Below, in pieces: positions 14,617 to 22,124 of a DNA stretch of 23,182 nt. Below the pieces are notes generated by a model, which was given only the letters and a program-made list of their open reading frames with translations, made no database searches and had not been told where the DNA came from. The stretch is from the IMG/VR virus record IMGVR_UViG_3300017772_003150, positions 1 to 23,182 of that record, one strand, 5' to 3'. Source of the stretch: a virus. The position numbers and the translations under genes are program-made. Positions within the stretch are counted from its first letter, which is position 1, and each line of letters starts with the position of its first letter.

Positions 14617-16482
14617 ATGGCTTTACAAAAACTTAGAGAACATTTTCAGTCCGCTAACATCAATTCATTTAGTAAGATGCTAAAGAATAGAGTAGTTATT
14701 ACTGAGAAGTTATCAGCTCCTTCATTCCACTTTAGAAAGAAGCATGATGGATTTGAATACTATAAATCTGGTAAGGGTGAAGCTATGAATATGGTCGATA
14801 GAACAGTCGTTCAATTGTATGAAGCAGGTATTAAACACATTCAAAGTTTAGATGCTTCTATAAAGGAAGACTTACCTAACGATTGGAAGTTTGGATTTGA
14901 GTATTTACCTGATACTAAAATATCAGAATACAACTATGATGAGATTCCAAAAAATTCTCTTATTTTAAATCACATTCAACAAATTGGATTTAATGGTAAG
15001 GTTAAAAAGACTATTAGCGATCCAAGCGTTTTAAAGAAATGGGCAGGTATTTTAGAGGTTCAATCTCCAAACGTTATTTTTGACGGAGTTCTAGATGAAA
15101 ATCAGAAGAAAGAATTGATACAACTTTTATCAATCTCCGATAAAGAGTTTGAATCTATGTTTGATTATGATATAAATACAGACGCTAAAACATCTTTTAC
15201 AATGAAAATATTTAAGATGTTTGAAAAGGCATCTACGAGAACTTCATTATCTGAAGATTTAGAAAAAGAAATAGATGGATTAATTTTAAGCTTTTCAGAA
15301 AACGGAAAAATAAGGTCTTTTAAACTTGAAGACTTTACTAGAAAAATAAATGAGAAGAGAAGCTCTAGCCACATATATCAGTTAACAATAACTGATATGT
15401 TAGAGTATTTAACACAATATGATTTAGATAGCATTCAACTTACTGAAGAATCAGCGGATTATAGATACATGGAATTGATGTCAGCTGTATTTAATGAGTA
15501 TCTTAAAGAAAATTCTACTAAATATATTGGTGTTGATTTTGAAAGCGCTGATTTTGCTGACTCTAGTGTTTTTAAATTAAACACAAAATATCTGAAAAAT
15601 GAAACAACTTTAAAGTATGTTTCGAATCCAGTCTTAGCAGAGTTATTTAAAATAACCTTAGGATCGTTTAGAAAAAAGAAAACAAAGACAAGCGATATAC
15701 TAGATGAAGATATGATCGCTAGGTTAAATGAAATAGTGGATAAAATAGATACGATAGTTTTTGTAGAGAATACAGATAAAAACGAGGTCTATAATTTTAA
15801 AAACTATATGCTTCATAATAAAGTAAAACAATCTACGGTAAATGAAGCTCTTACGGTAAAGTACAAAGAGCAGGGTAAAGAGCCAGTAAATATGTTTGTT
15901 GGTAGATTTCAACCCTTTACATTAGGTCATGCTAAAGTTTTAGAAACTATTCACAAACAGAATGGTTTTCCTGTTGTAGTTTTCTTAGTTAAGGCTAAGA
16001 ACAAAAAGAAAGAAGATTCTTTTAAAAGACCTTATGATGAGGCAACTCAACTTAAAATGTTTAAAGCAGTACAGAAGCAGTATCCTTTCTTAAAAGAAAT
16101 ATATGTAATTCCAACTGCAGCTATTGACGTAATGTTCAATGAAATGAGACCAAAGTATGAACCTGTATTATGGGGAACTGGTAGTGATAGAATGAAAGTT
16201 TATGGTTATCAAGTAAACAATGACAAATATAGAGAAGACCTTGGAGTAAAAAGTGATTTTGGATTATATGAGATTCCAAGAACAGATAATAACATTTCAG
16301 CTACTAAAGTTAGAAATGCAATGTTAGATGGAGATGAAAAGTCGTTTAAGAAAATGACACCAAAATCCCTTCACAAATTATTTGGAGAACTTAAGAAAAA
16401 ATTAGAAGATTCAGTTAACTCATCAGAAGATGTAGAAATTAAAGAATCAGTTTTAACCTTTAAACAATTTATTGATAACTAA
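14617..16482 (+). CDS. Fusion of a ligase-like nucleotidyltransferase with an NMN-adenylyltransferase-like domain
   Basis: 621 aa. Residues about 25-245 show a degenerate RNA-ligase-type layout: TEKLSAPS with Lys31 as candidate nucleophile (Ala where KxxG has Gly), FGFEYLPD (92-99), EIDGLILSF (218-226) and RSFKLEDF (233-240). Residues about 250-410 are helical and unassigned. Residues 424-570 are a HxGH-superfamily nucleotidyltransferase: MFVGRFQPFTLGHAKVL, with TLGH in place of HxGH, then WGTGSDR (519-525) and ISATKVR (560-566). GRFQPF...GH with ISxTxxR is typical of NMN adenylyltransferases (NadM/NadR type). The last 12 residues (SVLTFKQFIDN region) resemble the targeting peptide seen at the N-termini of neighbours. 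Possible roles include NAD+ synthesis or repair, or nucleotide tagging of nucleic acid. Confidence 0.75.
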   Translation: MALQKLREHFQSANINSFSKMLKNRVVITEKLSAPSFHFRKKHDGFEYYKSGKGEAMNMVDRTVVQLYEAGIKHIQSLDASIKEDLPNDWKFGFEYLPDTKISEYNYDEIPKNSLILNHIQQIGFNGKVKKTISDPSVLKKWAGILEVQSPNVIFDGVLDENQKKELIQLLSISDKEFESMFDYDINTDAKTSFTMKIFKMFEKASTRTSLSEDLEKEIDGLILSFSENGKIRSFKLEDFTRKINEKRSSSHIYQLTITDMLEYLTQYDLDSIQLTEESADYRYMELMSAVFNEYLKENSTKYIGVDFESADFADSSVFKLNTKYLKNETTLKYVSNPVLAELFKITLGSFRKKKTKTSDILDEDMIARLNEIVDKIDTIVFVENTDKNEVYNFKNYMLHNKVKQSTVNEALTVKYKEQGKEPVNMFVGRFQPFTLGHAKVLETIHKQNGFPVVVFLVKAKNKKKEDSFKRPYDEATQLKMFKAVQKQYPFLKEIYVIPTAAIDVMFNEMRPKYEPVLWGTGSDRMKVYGYQVNNDKYREDLGVKSDFGLYEIPRTDNNISATKVRNAMLDGDEKSFKKMTPKSLHKLFGELKKKLEDSVNSSEDVEIKESVLTFKQFIDN

Positions 16483-17486
16483 TGGATAGGTACGACTTTG
16501 AAAGAGCGATGAATAATGCGATTAATGAAAACGCGCATAGTAGTGTGGGTAACTGGCTAACTTTAGCTCAGCAAACTAACGCTCAACATAAACAGATACT
16601 TTATGATAGAATTAATAAAGAGCTGTTTGGCGGTAAAGAACCTTGGCCAGGTAGATTAAAGCTTACTAAATTTGATGATAGTTCTTTTAAGAAAGTATTT
16701 CAATATTTAAATAAGAAATCAAAATTCATGAATCTATTGTTTAAGCAAAAGATTCAAGGTATTGGTGCAGGAGAAATAATGCTAGCATACATTGTTGAAA
16801 ACCTAACAGTAGGTGGAGGAAGTGCGACAGTTGATTTAAATCTATTTGATGACAACGGTTCTGTTTTTGATGAGTGTGAATTAAAAGAAGCTAAATTAAC
16901 AGGAGCTGGTTTCTTAGAAGGATGGCAGTTAGGAGCAAATCATGCTAAGCTCTCTATTAAAACTATAGACGATTTTAAAGCTCTATATAATGAGGTTAAA
17001 TTTTCAATACCTGAACTAGACCCTAATACAGACGCAGGAAAAAAGTTAGCAGATGGATTTACATCTGGTGAATGGGGAACGGCTCCCGATGGAAAGAGAT
17101 TTAGACATCTATCTGCAATCAAGGAAATTCCTGTAGGTCAAGATAGAGAATTTAAATTAGGACCTGGCCCTAATGGAGAAATTACAGTTAAATATAATGA
17201 AGTACTCTTAGGAAACTTAAGCGATAGTAAAACGGTTGATAAAATAAAGTCAGCTCTTTCTGCTAAAGCCAAGTCCAAGGTAAAAACATTTGACCAGATA
17301 CACACTGAATTAATAAAGAGTATGGGAGGAATTAAAGAAAAGTTCTTGTTTATTTCAACTACCGGTAAACCAGGTAGTAAGACTATACAGAAATACCACT
17401 TTAAGAAAAATCTTCCTGGAACAACTGATAAATTACAACTACATTCTATTACCCTAAACAAATGTAAGTTTAGAGTTAAGCCATAA
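16482..17486 (+). CDS. Putative PD-(D/E)XK-fold nuclease
   Basis: 334 aa, overlapping the previous stop by one base. Residues 93-138 carry a nuclease-like arrangement: GIGAGE with Glu98 on a helix, Asp118 in the strand ATVDLNLFD, and Glu133-x-Lys135 in ECELKEAK. The spacing Glu, Asp, ExK is that of restriction-endonuclease-like folds, with the two strands joined by a short turn (DDNGSV). The rest (about 140-334) is mixed alpha/beta with LTGAGFLEGWQLGANHAKL and a basic C-terminus. No target-recognition domain is recognised. An Ile-x-Glu (14-16) lies near the N-terminus, but the aromatic targeting motif is absent. The call rests on motif geometry alone. Alternatively it is a structural or regulatory protein. 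Confidence 0.45.
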   Translation: MDRYDFERAMNNAINENAHSSVGNWLTLAQQTNAQHKQILYDRINKELFGGKEPWPGRLKLTKFDDSSFKKVFQYLNKKSKFMNLLFKQKIQGIGAGEIMLAYIVENLTVGGGSATVDLNLFDDNGSVFDECELKEAKLTGAGFLEGWQLGANHAKLSIKTIDDFKALYNEVKFSIPELDPNTDAGKKLADGFTSGEWGTAPDGKRFRHLSAIKEIPVGQDREFKLGPGPNGEITVKYNEVLLGNLSDSKTVDKIKSALSAKAKSKVKTFDQIHTELIKSMGGIKEKFLFISTTGKPGSKTIQKYHFKKNLPGTTDKLQLHSITLNKCKFRVKP

Positions 17487-17500
17487 TAAAACAAATTCTA

Positions 17501-17510
17501 GATATATAAG
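17501..17510 (+). promoter_or_regulatory. GATATATAAG motif, copy 4
   Basis: The 10-mer ends two bases before the ATG at 17513, giving GATATATAAGATATG, the same context as at 5036. Both genes start with the targeting-like peptide, so the element may mark a co-regulated class. Confidence 0.4.
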
Positions 17511-17512
17511 AT

Positions 17513-20500
17513 ATGAAAAAAGTAACCACATTTGAAAATTTTCTTAACGAAAGGTCGATTAATAAAATATCTAAAGACCTAGAAGCTGTTGCTACTGAAA
17601 TGGTGAAGACTGTTGGTCAGTGGAAAGCTGCCAAAGGTGATAAAAAAGCCGAACTTCTAGAAATACTTAGAGCACTTAATAAAGAAAAGGCCGAGTTAGA
17701 AAAAGAATTAGATTCTGCAGTTGCAGGAAAAGATAAAAATATACAGCTTATTCTTACTGAAGAAGTAGAAGCTACAGCTCACTTCGAGAATGAAGTTAGA
17801 GATATATTAGATGAAGCTAAGTATAACAAGAAAAAGTTATTAAAAGCAATCAAGAATAAGGACGACATGTTTATTCAGTTAGGAGACGGCACTGAACTAA
17901 TAGTTTACAACCCAGATTCTAATAATAAAGATAATGCAGAAATGTGGCACGATGATGTTGTATTTGCAATCGATCAAGACGGAGAAGAACATGAAGTTAA
18001 ATACTCAGATATTGCAGGTATTGGAGAATCTACTTTTAATGAAGGGATGATGAGTGAACTTGATTTAATGGCAAAAGAAGCAAAATCCTTTTCCGAGTTT
18101 TTAAAAGACGTATTTAGTATACCTGAATACATTAAACATAAAGGTAAAAGAGATGTAGAAAAGTTCTTAAAGGATTTTTATTTTAGTGCAAATGAATCAG
18201 TTACCGAAGGTAAAAGAGATAATAATAAAGTGACTACTGCTTGGAAAAAGACAGGTGTTACTGATTTACCTTCAATTGCCAAAATGTATGCAGATGCAAT
18301 GCAAGATGCGAACTTCCATAGAGAAATTCCAACTTCTAAAGCGATTGGTGCAGCTTCTAAAGCAAAGGTAAAGAAATTAGGTGATATGTATACTTCTATT
18401 TCTCAAGCGGCAGGTTGGAGTGGTTATGCTATTGCAAACGGCACAGTACAGTACTTAAAACACATTGGTGAAGAAGGTGCTGCATCTAAGTTATTAAAGG
18501 CTATCACTAAATATGATTTAAATGAATCAGTTAAAGTATTTGAAGAATTCACTAAAGAAAATAAGAATTTGCTTCTAGAAGCCAATCCGCTTCACCCTAA
18601 CCTTAGCAAAAAGAATCTTGCGAAGCTTAAAAAACTAGGTCACACTGGTATGAAAAGTGCAATTCTTTGGACAGACGGACACAGTAGCAACCCTACATAT
18701 ATACAAATACCAGGAGAAGATGGAATTCCATGGGGAAGTAAAGGACCAAAAGATAGAACTACCTTTTACTGGGATGGTGAAAACGCATGGTGTACTAATT
18801 ACCCAAAAGAGACTTTACGAGCTGACTATAAGAAATCCGTAGATACTGCAGAAGAATTTTCAGATGCTACAAAATCAATATCAGATTCAGGTAAATGGGA
18901 AAAGGTAGAGAAAATGCAAGAACAGTTCATAAACGAAAGAAGAATTCAAATCAAAAGAAAATATACTGAAAATCACCCAGCACGAACAGCTGGTAAAACA
19001 GCAAGAGTTAGAAATAAAATTTTAGAATATATTTCTGACGGTAAACTTACACAAGATGAGTTTAACAAAATTTTATCTGAACTTTCATTAGATTCTAAAA
19101 GATGGTTAAAGAGAAATCAAAAGTACTTTAGCATATCGGAAGAAGGTATTAGTCTTTCAACGTTTGGAAAAAGAATTTTAAAAGGAATTACAATTAACGA
19201 AAATCAAAATAAAAAAGGCATGAAAATCTTTACAGCATTTAAAGATTACTTACTTGAATCAGAGTCAGTTGATGAAAAATTTAAGATAAGTAAACCAGGA
19301 ACAAAAAAAGCAGCTGAGCTATTAATAAAAGCTTTAGCTAAAGTAGATAAAAAAGACTATGAACTTTCTAAAGGCTCTTTAGAAGAAGGTGGATTCGACC
19401 TCGATCAGGATGAAGATGAGTTTGCAGGAGGTTCTTATTTTATCGGCGATAACGGCGAGATAGTTAATGCAGCAGACAGTATGAAAATCTACGGTAACGT
19501 TAAAGATTCAGTAAACGACATTATCAAGAATTTAAAGTCAGGTAAGATGGAAATTTATGGTAGGTTTGCAGGTGAGTCTGTTGAAGAAGCTGATTACGAT
19601 ATGTTATTAGAGGCTATTAAATCTACTAAGTTGGCAAGAATCTTAAAAATGTCAAACGACAAGAAACTTCTTAAAAGAATTTACAATATGTCAAAAATTC
19701 CTATTGATAAAATTGGAGATGAGAACATTACAGAAGTAGACCCTGAAAAAGCGTATAAAGAAAAGTATCCACACAGTGATGTTGTTATATTCTATATCTC
19801 TACAAGAGAGAAGGAAAATCCTTATGCTAAAGACGGACATACTCGTAATATACCTTCTAACTCAATCATAGGTGTTACTGACGGTGATAGAAAAATATTT
19901 GAACCTACGTTTAATCACCATGGAGGAGATACTGACTATTCTAAAGGTGTAAAACCAGCGTCTGATCGTGCAAGATACCGTAAAACTAATAAAGAAGGAA
20001 TGAGTGCTAAAGACAGGTATCCTAAATCAGGAACTAGTTCACCAGGTTCTTCTCTAAATTTACAAGGAAGCTGGAGTTTTAACTTAGGAAACGCTAAGAG
20101 AATTGCTTCTGTTTCTGATGTTGCTTATGTAGTTTGGCTTTCAGCTATTCCAAGCGCTGAACCACTAAGAGGTGAAAGAGCAAGAGCAAAAGAAGGTGCT
20201 ATAGCATTCGAACATCCAAAAGATTTTAAGAAAGCTAACATGGATAGGTATAAAATGATATTAGCTAAAAGAGCTGACAAGCCAGAAAAAATCGATAAAG
20301 ATGTTGAAAAGACAATTGAAAAAGCTCACAAATTATTTACAGATGCTTTCAAGACAAAGGAGATGAATCAGTATGGCTACCTTATAGTTGGTAAAGACCC
20401 TAGAGGTAGAGATGTTACCGCTAGAGATATAACTAGTTTTATTACAAGCCTTATGGACGACTGGCAAAGATATTCTGAAAATCATGCAAACGCAAAGAAA

Positions 20501-20626
20501 GAAGAAGAAAGAGATAAAGGCTCTAGATATGGTAGTGCTAGCTACTATCAAAAAGAAGCCAAGTCTTACGCATTAGCAATTAAGCAAAGATTGAATAAGT
20601 TTGCTAAAATGGATATCGCTTGGTAA
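17513..20626 (+). CDS. 1037-aa modular candidate internal head polyprotein
   Basis: The N-terminus MKKVTTFENFLNER fits the targeting-like pattern (Thr6, Phe7, Phe10, LNE 11-13). A second copy with its own Met lies inside at 570-582 (MKIFTAFKDYLLE), as if two genes were fused. Globular-looking modules follow candidate (L/I)xE cut sites: 102-170 (IVYNPDSNN, MWHDDVVFAIDQDG); 240-335 (GWSGYAIANGTVQYLKH); 357-465 (LHPNLSKKNL, TDGHSSNPTYIQIPGEDG, FYWDGENAWCTNYP); 583-690 (SYFIGDNGEIVNAADS); 701-1037 with RGERARAKEGAIAFEHP and NMDRYKMILAKRA, a segment I recall from other T4-like phage proteins. Sites with small residues after Glu include 99-101, 336-338, 354-356, 580-582 and 698-700. No catalytic signature is evident. 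It probably is a processed virion protein whose pieces are packaged (inference). Confidence 0.65.
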   Translation: MKKVTTFENFLNERSINKISKDLEAVATEMVKTVGQWKAAKGDKKAELLEILRALNKEKAELEKELDSAVAGKDKNIQLILTEEVEATAHFENEVRDILDEAKYNKKKLLKAIKNKDDMFIQLGDGTELIVYNPDSNNKDNAEMWHDDVVFAIDQDGEEHEVKYSDIAGIGESTFNEGMMSELDLMAKEAKSFSEFLKDVFSIPEYIKHKGKRDVEKFLKDFYFSANESVTEGKRDNNKVTTAWKKTGVTDLPSIAKMYADAMQDANFHREIPTSKAIGAASKAKVKKLGDMYTSISQAAGWSGYAIANGTVQYLKHIGEEGAASKLLKAITKYDLNESVKVFEEFTKENKNLLLEANPLHPNLSKKNLAKLKKLGHTGMKSAILWTDGHSSNPTYIQIPGEDGIPWGSKGPKDRTTFYWDGENAWCTNYPKETLRADYKKSVDTAEEFSDATKSISDSGKWEKVEKMQEQFINERRIQIKRKYTENHPARTAGKTARVRNKILEYISDGKLTQDEFNKILSELSLDSKRWLKRNQKYFSISEEGISLSTFGKRILKGITINENQNKKGMKIFTAFKDYLLESESVDEKFKISKPGTKKAAELLIKALAKVDKKDYELSKGSLEEGGFDLDQDEDEFAGGSYFIGDNGEIVNAADSMKIYGNVKDSVNDIIKNLKSGKMEIYGRFAGESVEEADYDMLLEAIKSTKLARILKMSNDKKLLKRIYNMSKIPIDKIGDENITEVDPEKAYKEKYPHSDVVIFYISTREKENPYAKDGHTRNIPSNSIIGVTDGDRKIFEPTFNHHGGDTDYSKGVKPASDRARYRKTNKEGMSAKDRYPKSGTSSPGSSLNLQGSWSFNLGNAKRIASVSDVAYVVWLSAIPSAEPLRGERARAKEGAIAFEHPKDFKKANMDRYKMILAKRADKPEKIDKDVEKTIEKAHKLFTDAFKTKEMNQYGYLIVGKDPRGRDVTARDITSFITSLMDDWQRYSENHANAKKEEERDKGSRYGSASYYQKEAKSYALAIKQRLNKFAKMDIAW

Positions 20627-21159
20627 TGTCAGATAAACAAAAAGACATACAAGAAGATTCAAGCCCTGCTAATATCGGAGGAATGGGACCTGTAACTTTA
20701 CCTAATGGTAGTGAACTTGGTTCTGGTGATGTTCCAGCCGGAAAAGGCGATGCCAAGGAAGAACAGAAAAAGAAAAAGAAAAAAAGAAAGAGAGAGTTAG
20801 AGATGCAAGAAAAATTAGTTCACTTAACCTTTGAAAACTTCGTAAACGAGATAACCGACTATAACGATCCTGTTCTAATTAGATTAAGACAAGATAAGCT
20901 TAGAAGGGCAGATTTTGCTAAACTAGATGCTATGAAGAAAGAGGCTGAGAAGAACAGAAAGAAAGCCATGAAGAGATGGAGCCAAAAGAAATATGAAAAA
21001 TGGCTAGAAGAAGTTGCTTCTAACGGTGGTGCGGAGAATGCATTTGATATGGCAAAGAATGCCGAGTTTGAACCGGGACTAATTGACTGGGTGGAGAAAG
21101 AATTCCCATACGATGACCCAATGCAAAGAATCCAATGGGATATTGAAGCATACGCATAA
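20626..21159 (+). CDS. Lys-rich protein with internal targeting-like motif
   Basis: 177 aa from the ATG at 20626, which overlaps the previous stop by one base; a TTG at 20620 adds two residues and is unlikely. The first 45 residues are Gly/Ser/Pro-rich (GGMGPVTLPNGS, then GSGDVPAGKGDA), a segment I recall in structural proteins of marine T4-like phages. A Lys/Arg run follows (48-56), then LTFENFVNE (67-75), like the targeting peptide of neighbours. An in-frame ATG at 20803 (Met60) would place that motif close to an N-terminus, so a second shorter product is possible. The rest is helical and basic, then acidic near the end (EPGLIDWVEKEFPYDD). It is the last gene before the terminator. Confidence 0.65.
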   Translation: MSDKQKDIQEDSSPANIGGMGPVTLPNGSELGSGDVPAGKGDAKEEQKKKKKKRKRELEMQEKLVHLTFENFVNEITDYNDPVLIRLRQDKLRRADFAKLDAMKKEAEKNRKKAMKRWSQKKYEKWLEEVASNGGAENAFDMAKNAEFEPGLIDWVEKEFPYDDPMQRIQWDIEAYA

Positions 21160-21189
21160 TAATTTTATTCAAATTTTTTGAAAATAAAT

Positions 21190-21220
21190 AACCTGAGATT
21201 TTTTTATCTCGGGTTTTTTT
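21190..21220 (+). terminator. Rho-independent terminator ending the 11.6-21.2 kb island
   Basis: AACCTGAGAT (21190-21199) pairs with ATCTCGGGTT (21206-21215) through ten base pairs, including one G-T pair, around a 6-base T loop. A run of seven T (21214-21220) follows. It is the only clear intrinsic terminator in the window and sits 31 bases after the Lys-rich gene. Confidence 0.9.
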
Positions 21221-21237
21221 AGTATATTAGTATAGGT

Positions 21238-21396
21238 ATGGCAGATAAGAATAAAAATAAAGATGAACTAAACTTTAATGGAGGTTGGTCATCGGGGGAA
21301 GCTGCTCACCACATCAGTAAAAAGTTGACACAACAAACAATTCCAGATAAAACTAAATACAGTAGAAAAAAGAAACATAAGAAAAAAGGAGATTGA
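21238..21396 (+). CDS. Small basic protein of unknown function (52 aa)
   Basis: The ATG at 21238 lies 18 bases after the terminator, behind an A/T-rich leader (TATATTAG, TATAGG) that could hold a promoter. The protein starts MADKNKNKDELNFNGGW, has GGWSSGEAAHHISKKL in the middle, and ends in a very basic tail (YSRKKKHKKKGD). It has no Cys and no membrane segment. The in-frame composition resembles neighbouring genes, and the space to the next gene is otherwise empty, so I call it real. It may bind nucleic acid through its tail. No family is recognised. Confidence 0.55.
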   Translation: MADKNKNKDELNFNGGWSSGEAAHHISKKLTQQTIPDKTKYSRKKKHKKKGD

Positions 21397-21439
21397 AACA
21401 AAATAGATTTTTTACATATAATAATCAAATAGACTTTAG

Positions 21440-21682
21440 ATGATGATTAACTTGAGACCTGAAAATTTTAGAACATGGGCTCCTTCTGCTATTAAAAAGA
21501 TAGAAAGAACAATTGACTCATGTGAATCAATGTTACAGCTTAAAGTTGCTAAGAAAATGATAGACAACTTTATAGTTATGAGCGTTATGCAAGAACATTC
21601 AGACGATGAAGATATTCAGTGGATAAGTCATCAATTATGGTTAAGAACAAAATTAAAAGAATTACAAATAAATGGACTCTAA
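21440..21682 (+). CDS. Small helical protein of unknown function (80 aa)
   Basis: Starts at ATG 21440 (a second ATG follows directly) and overlaps the cytidylyltransferase-like gene by 11 bases. The sequence is helical with LRPENFRTWAPSAIKKIERTI, SMLQLKVAKKMIDNF and QWISHQLWLRTKLKEL. There are no recognisable catalytic residues. The overlap and codon use support a real gene. Its 43-base upstream gap contains TATAATAAT, a possible promoter-like sequence. I do not recognise a family. Confidence 0.65.
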   Translation: MMINLRPENFRTWAPSAIKKIERTIDSCESMLQLKVAKKMIDNFIVMSVMQEHSDDEDIQWISHQLWLRTKLKELQINGL

Positions 21683-22124
21683 GAAAGGCGTTATAGGATT
21701 TACTGCAGGTAATTTTGACTTGTTACATCCTGGATATATTTACACATTTGAGACTGCTAAGCAGCATTGTGATTATTTTATGGTTTTTTTACAAGAAGAC
21801 CCTTCAGAAACAAGGTACACTAAATATAAACCCGTTATTCCGTTGTATGAGAGATACAAAACACTGATGGCAATTGAATATGTAGATGAAGTAGTGACAT
21901 ATCAAACTGAAGAAGACCTTGTAAAGTTAATGGAATTCTACAAACCAGATGTTAGAATTCTAGGAGATGATTACATCGGTAAAAGATTTACAGGTGATAA
22001 TCTTCCAATTGAAGTTATTTATACGACTAGGTCACATGACTGGTCTACAACCAAGATTAAGGATTTGATTACAATACAAACTTTAAAGCAAAATCCTAAC
22101 ATCTCTAAAAACATAGATAAATGA
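21672..22124 (+). CDS. Cytidylyltransferase-like nucleotidyltransferase (TagD/RfaE C-domain type)
   Basis: 150 aa, the usual size for this single-domain family. GFTAGNFDLLHPGYIYTF (9-26) is the nucleotide-binding signature, with His19-Pro-Gly21-Tyr22 where the family has HxGH. The segment YERYKTLMAIEYVDEVVTY and RILGDDYIGKRFTG follow, and SHDWSTTKIKDL supplies the STTxI element. Relatives activate glycerol-3-phosphate, ethanolamine phosphate or heptose phosphate with CTP or ATP. The Tyr in place of the second His makes substrate prediction uncertain. It starts inside the previous gene and ends in an ATGA overlap with a dTDP-sugar dehydratase-like gene, which supports a role in making an activated sugar or polyol. 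Confidence 0.8.
   Translation: MDSKKGVIGFTAGNFDLLHPGYIYTFETAKQHCDYFMVFLQEDPSETRYTKYKPVIPLYERYKTLMAIEYVDEVVTYQTEEDLVKLMEFYKPDVRILGDDYIGKRFTGDNLPIEVIYTTRSHDWSTTKIKDLITIQTLKQNPNISKNIDK

Noticed and set aside
17358-17378. Inverted repeat ACTACC / GGTAGT
   Set aside because: Only six base pairs in coding sequence; expected by chance at this scale.
18657-18842. Second + strand frame inside the 1037-aa gene
   Set aside because: It is short, out of frame and without homology, while the long frame has continuous module structure through this point.
21170-21184. A/T-only inverted repeat TTCAAA / TTTGAA before the terminator
   Set aside because: A weak stem with no independent support; the strong terminator just downstream explains the region.
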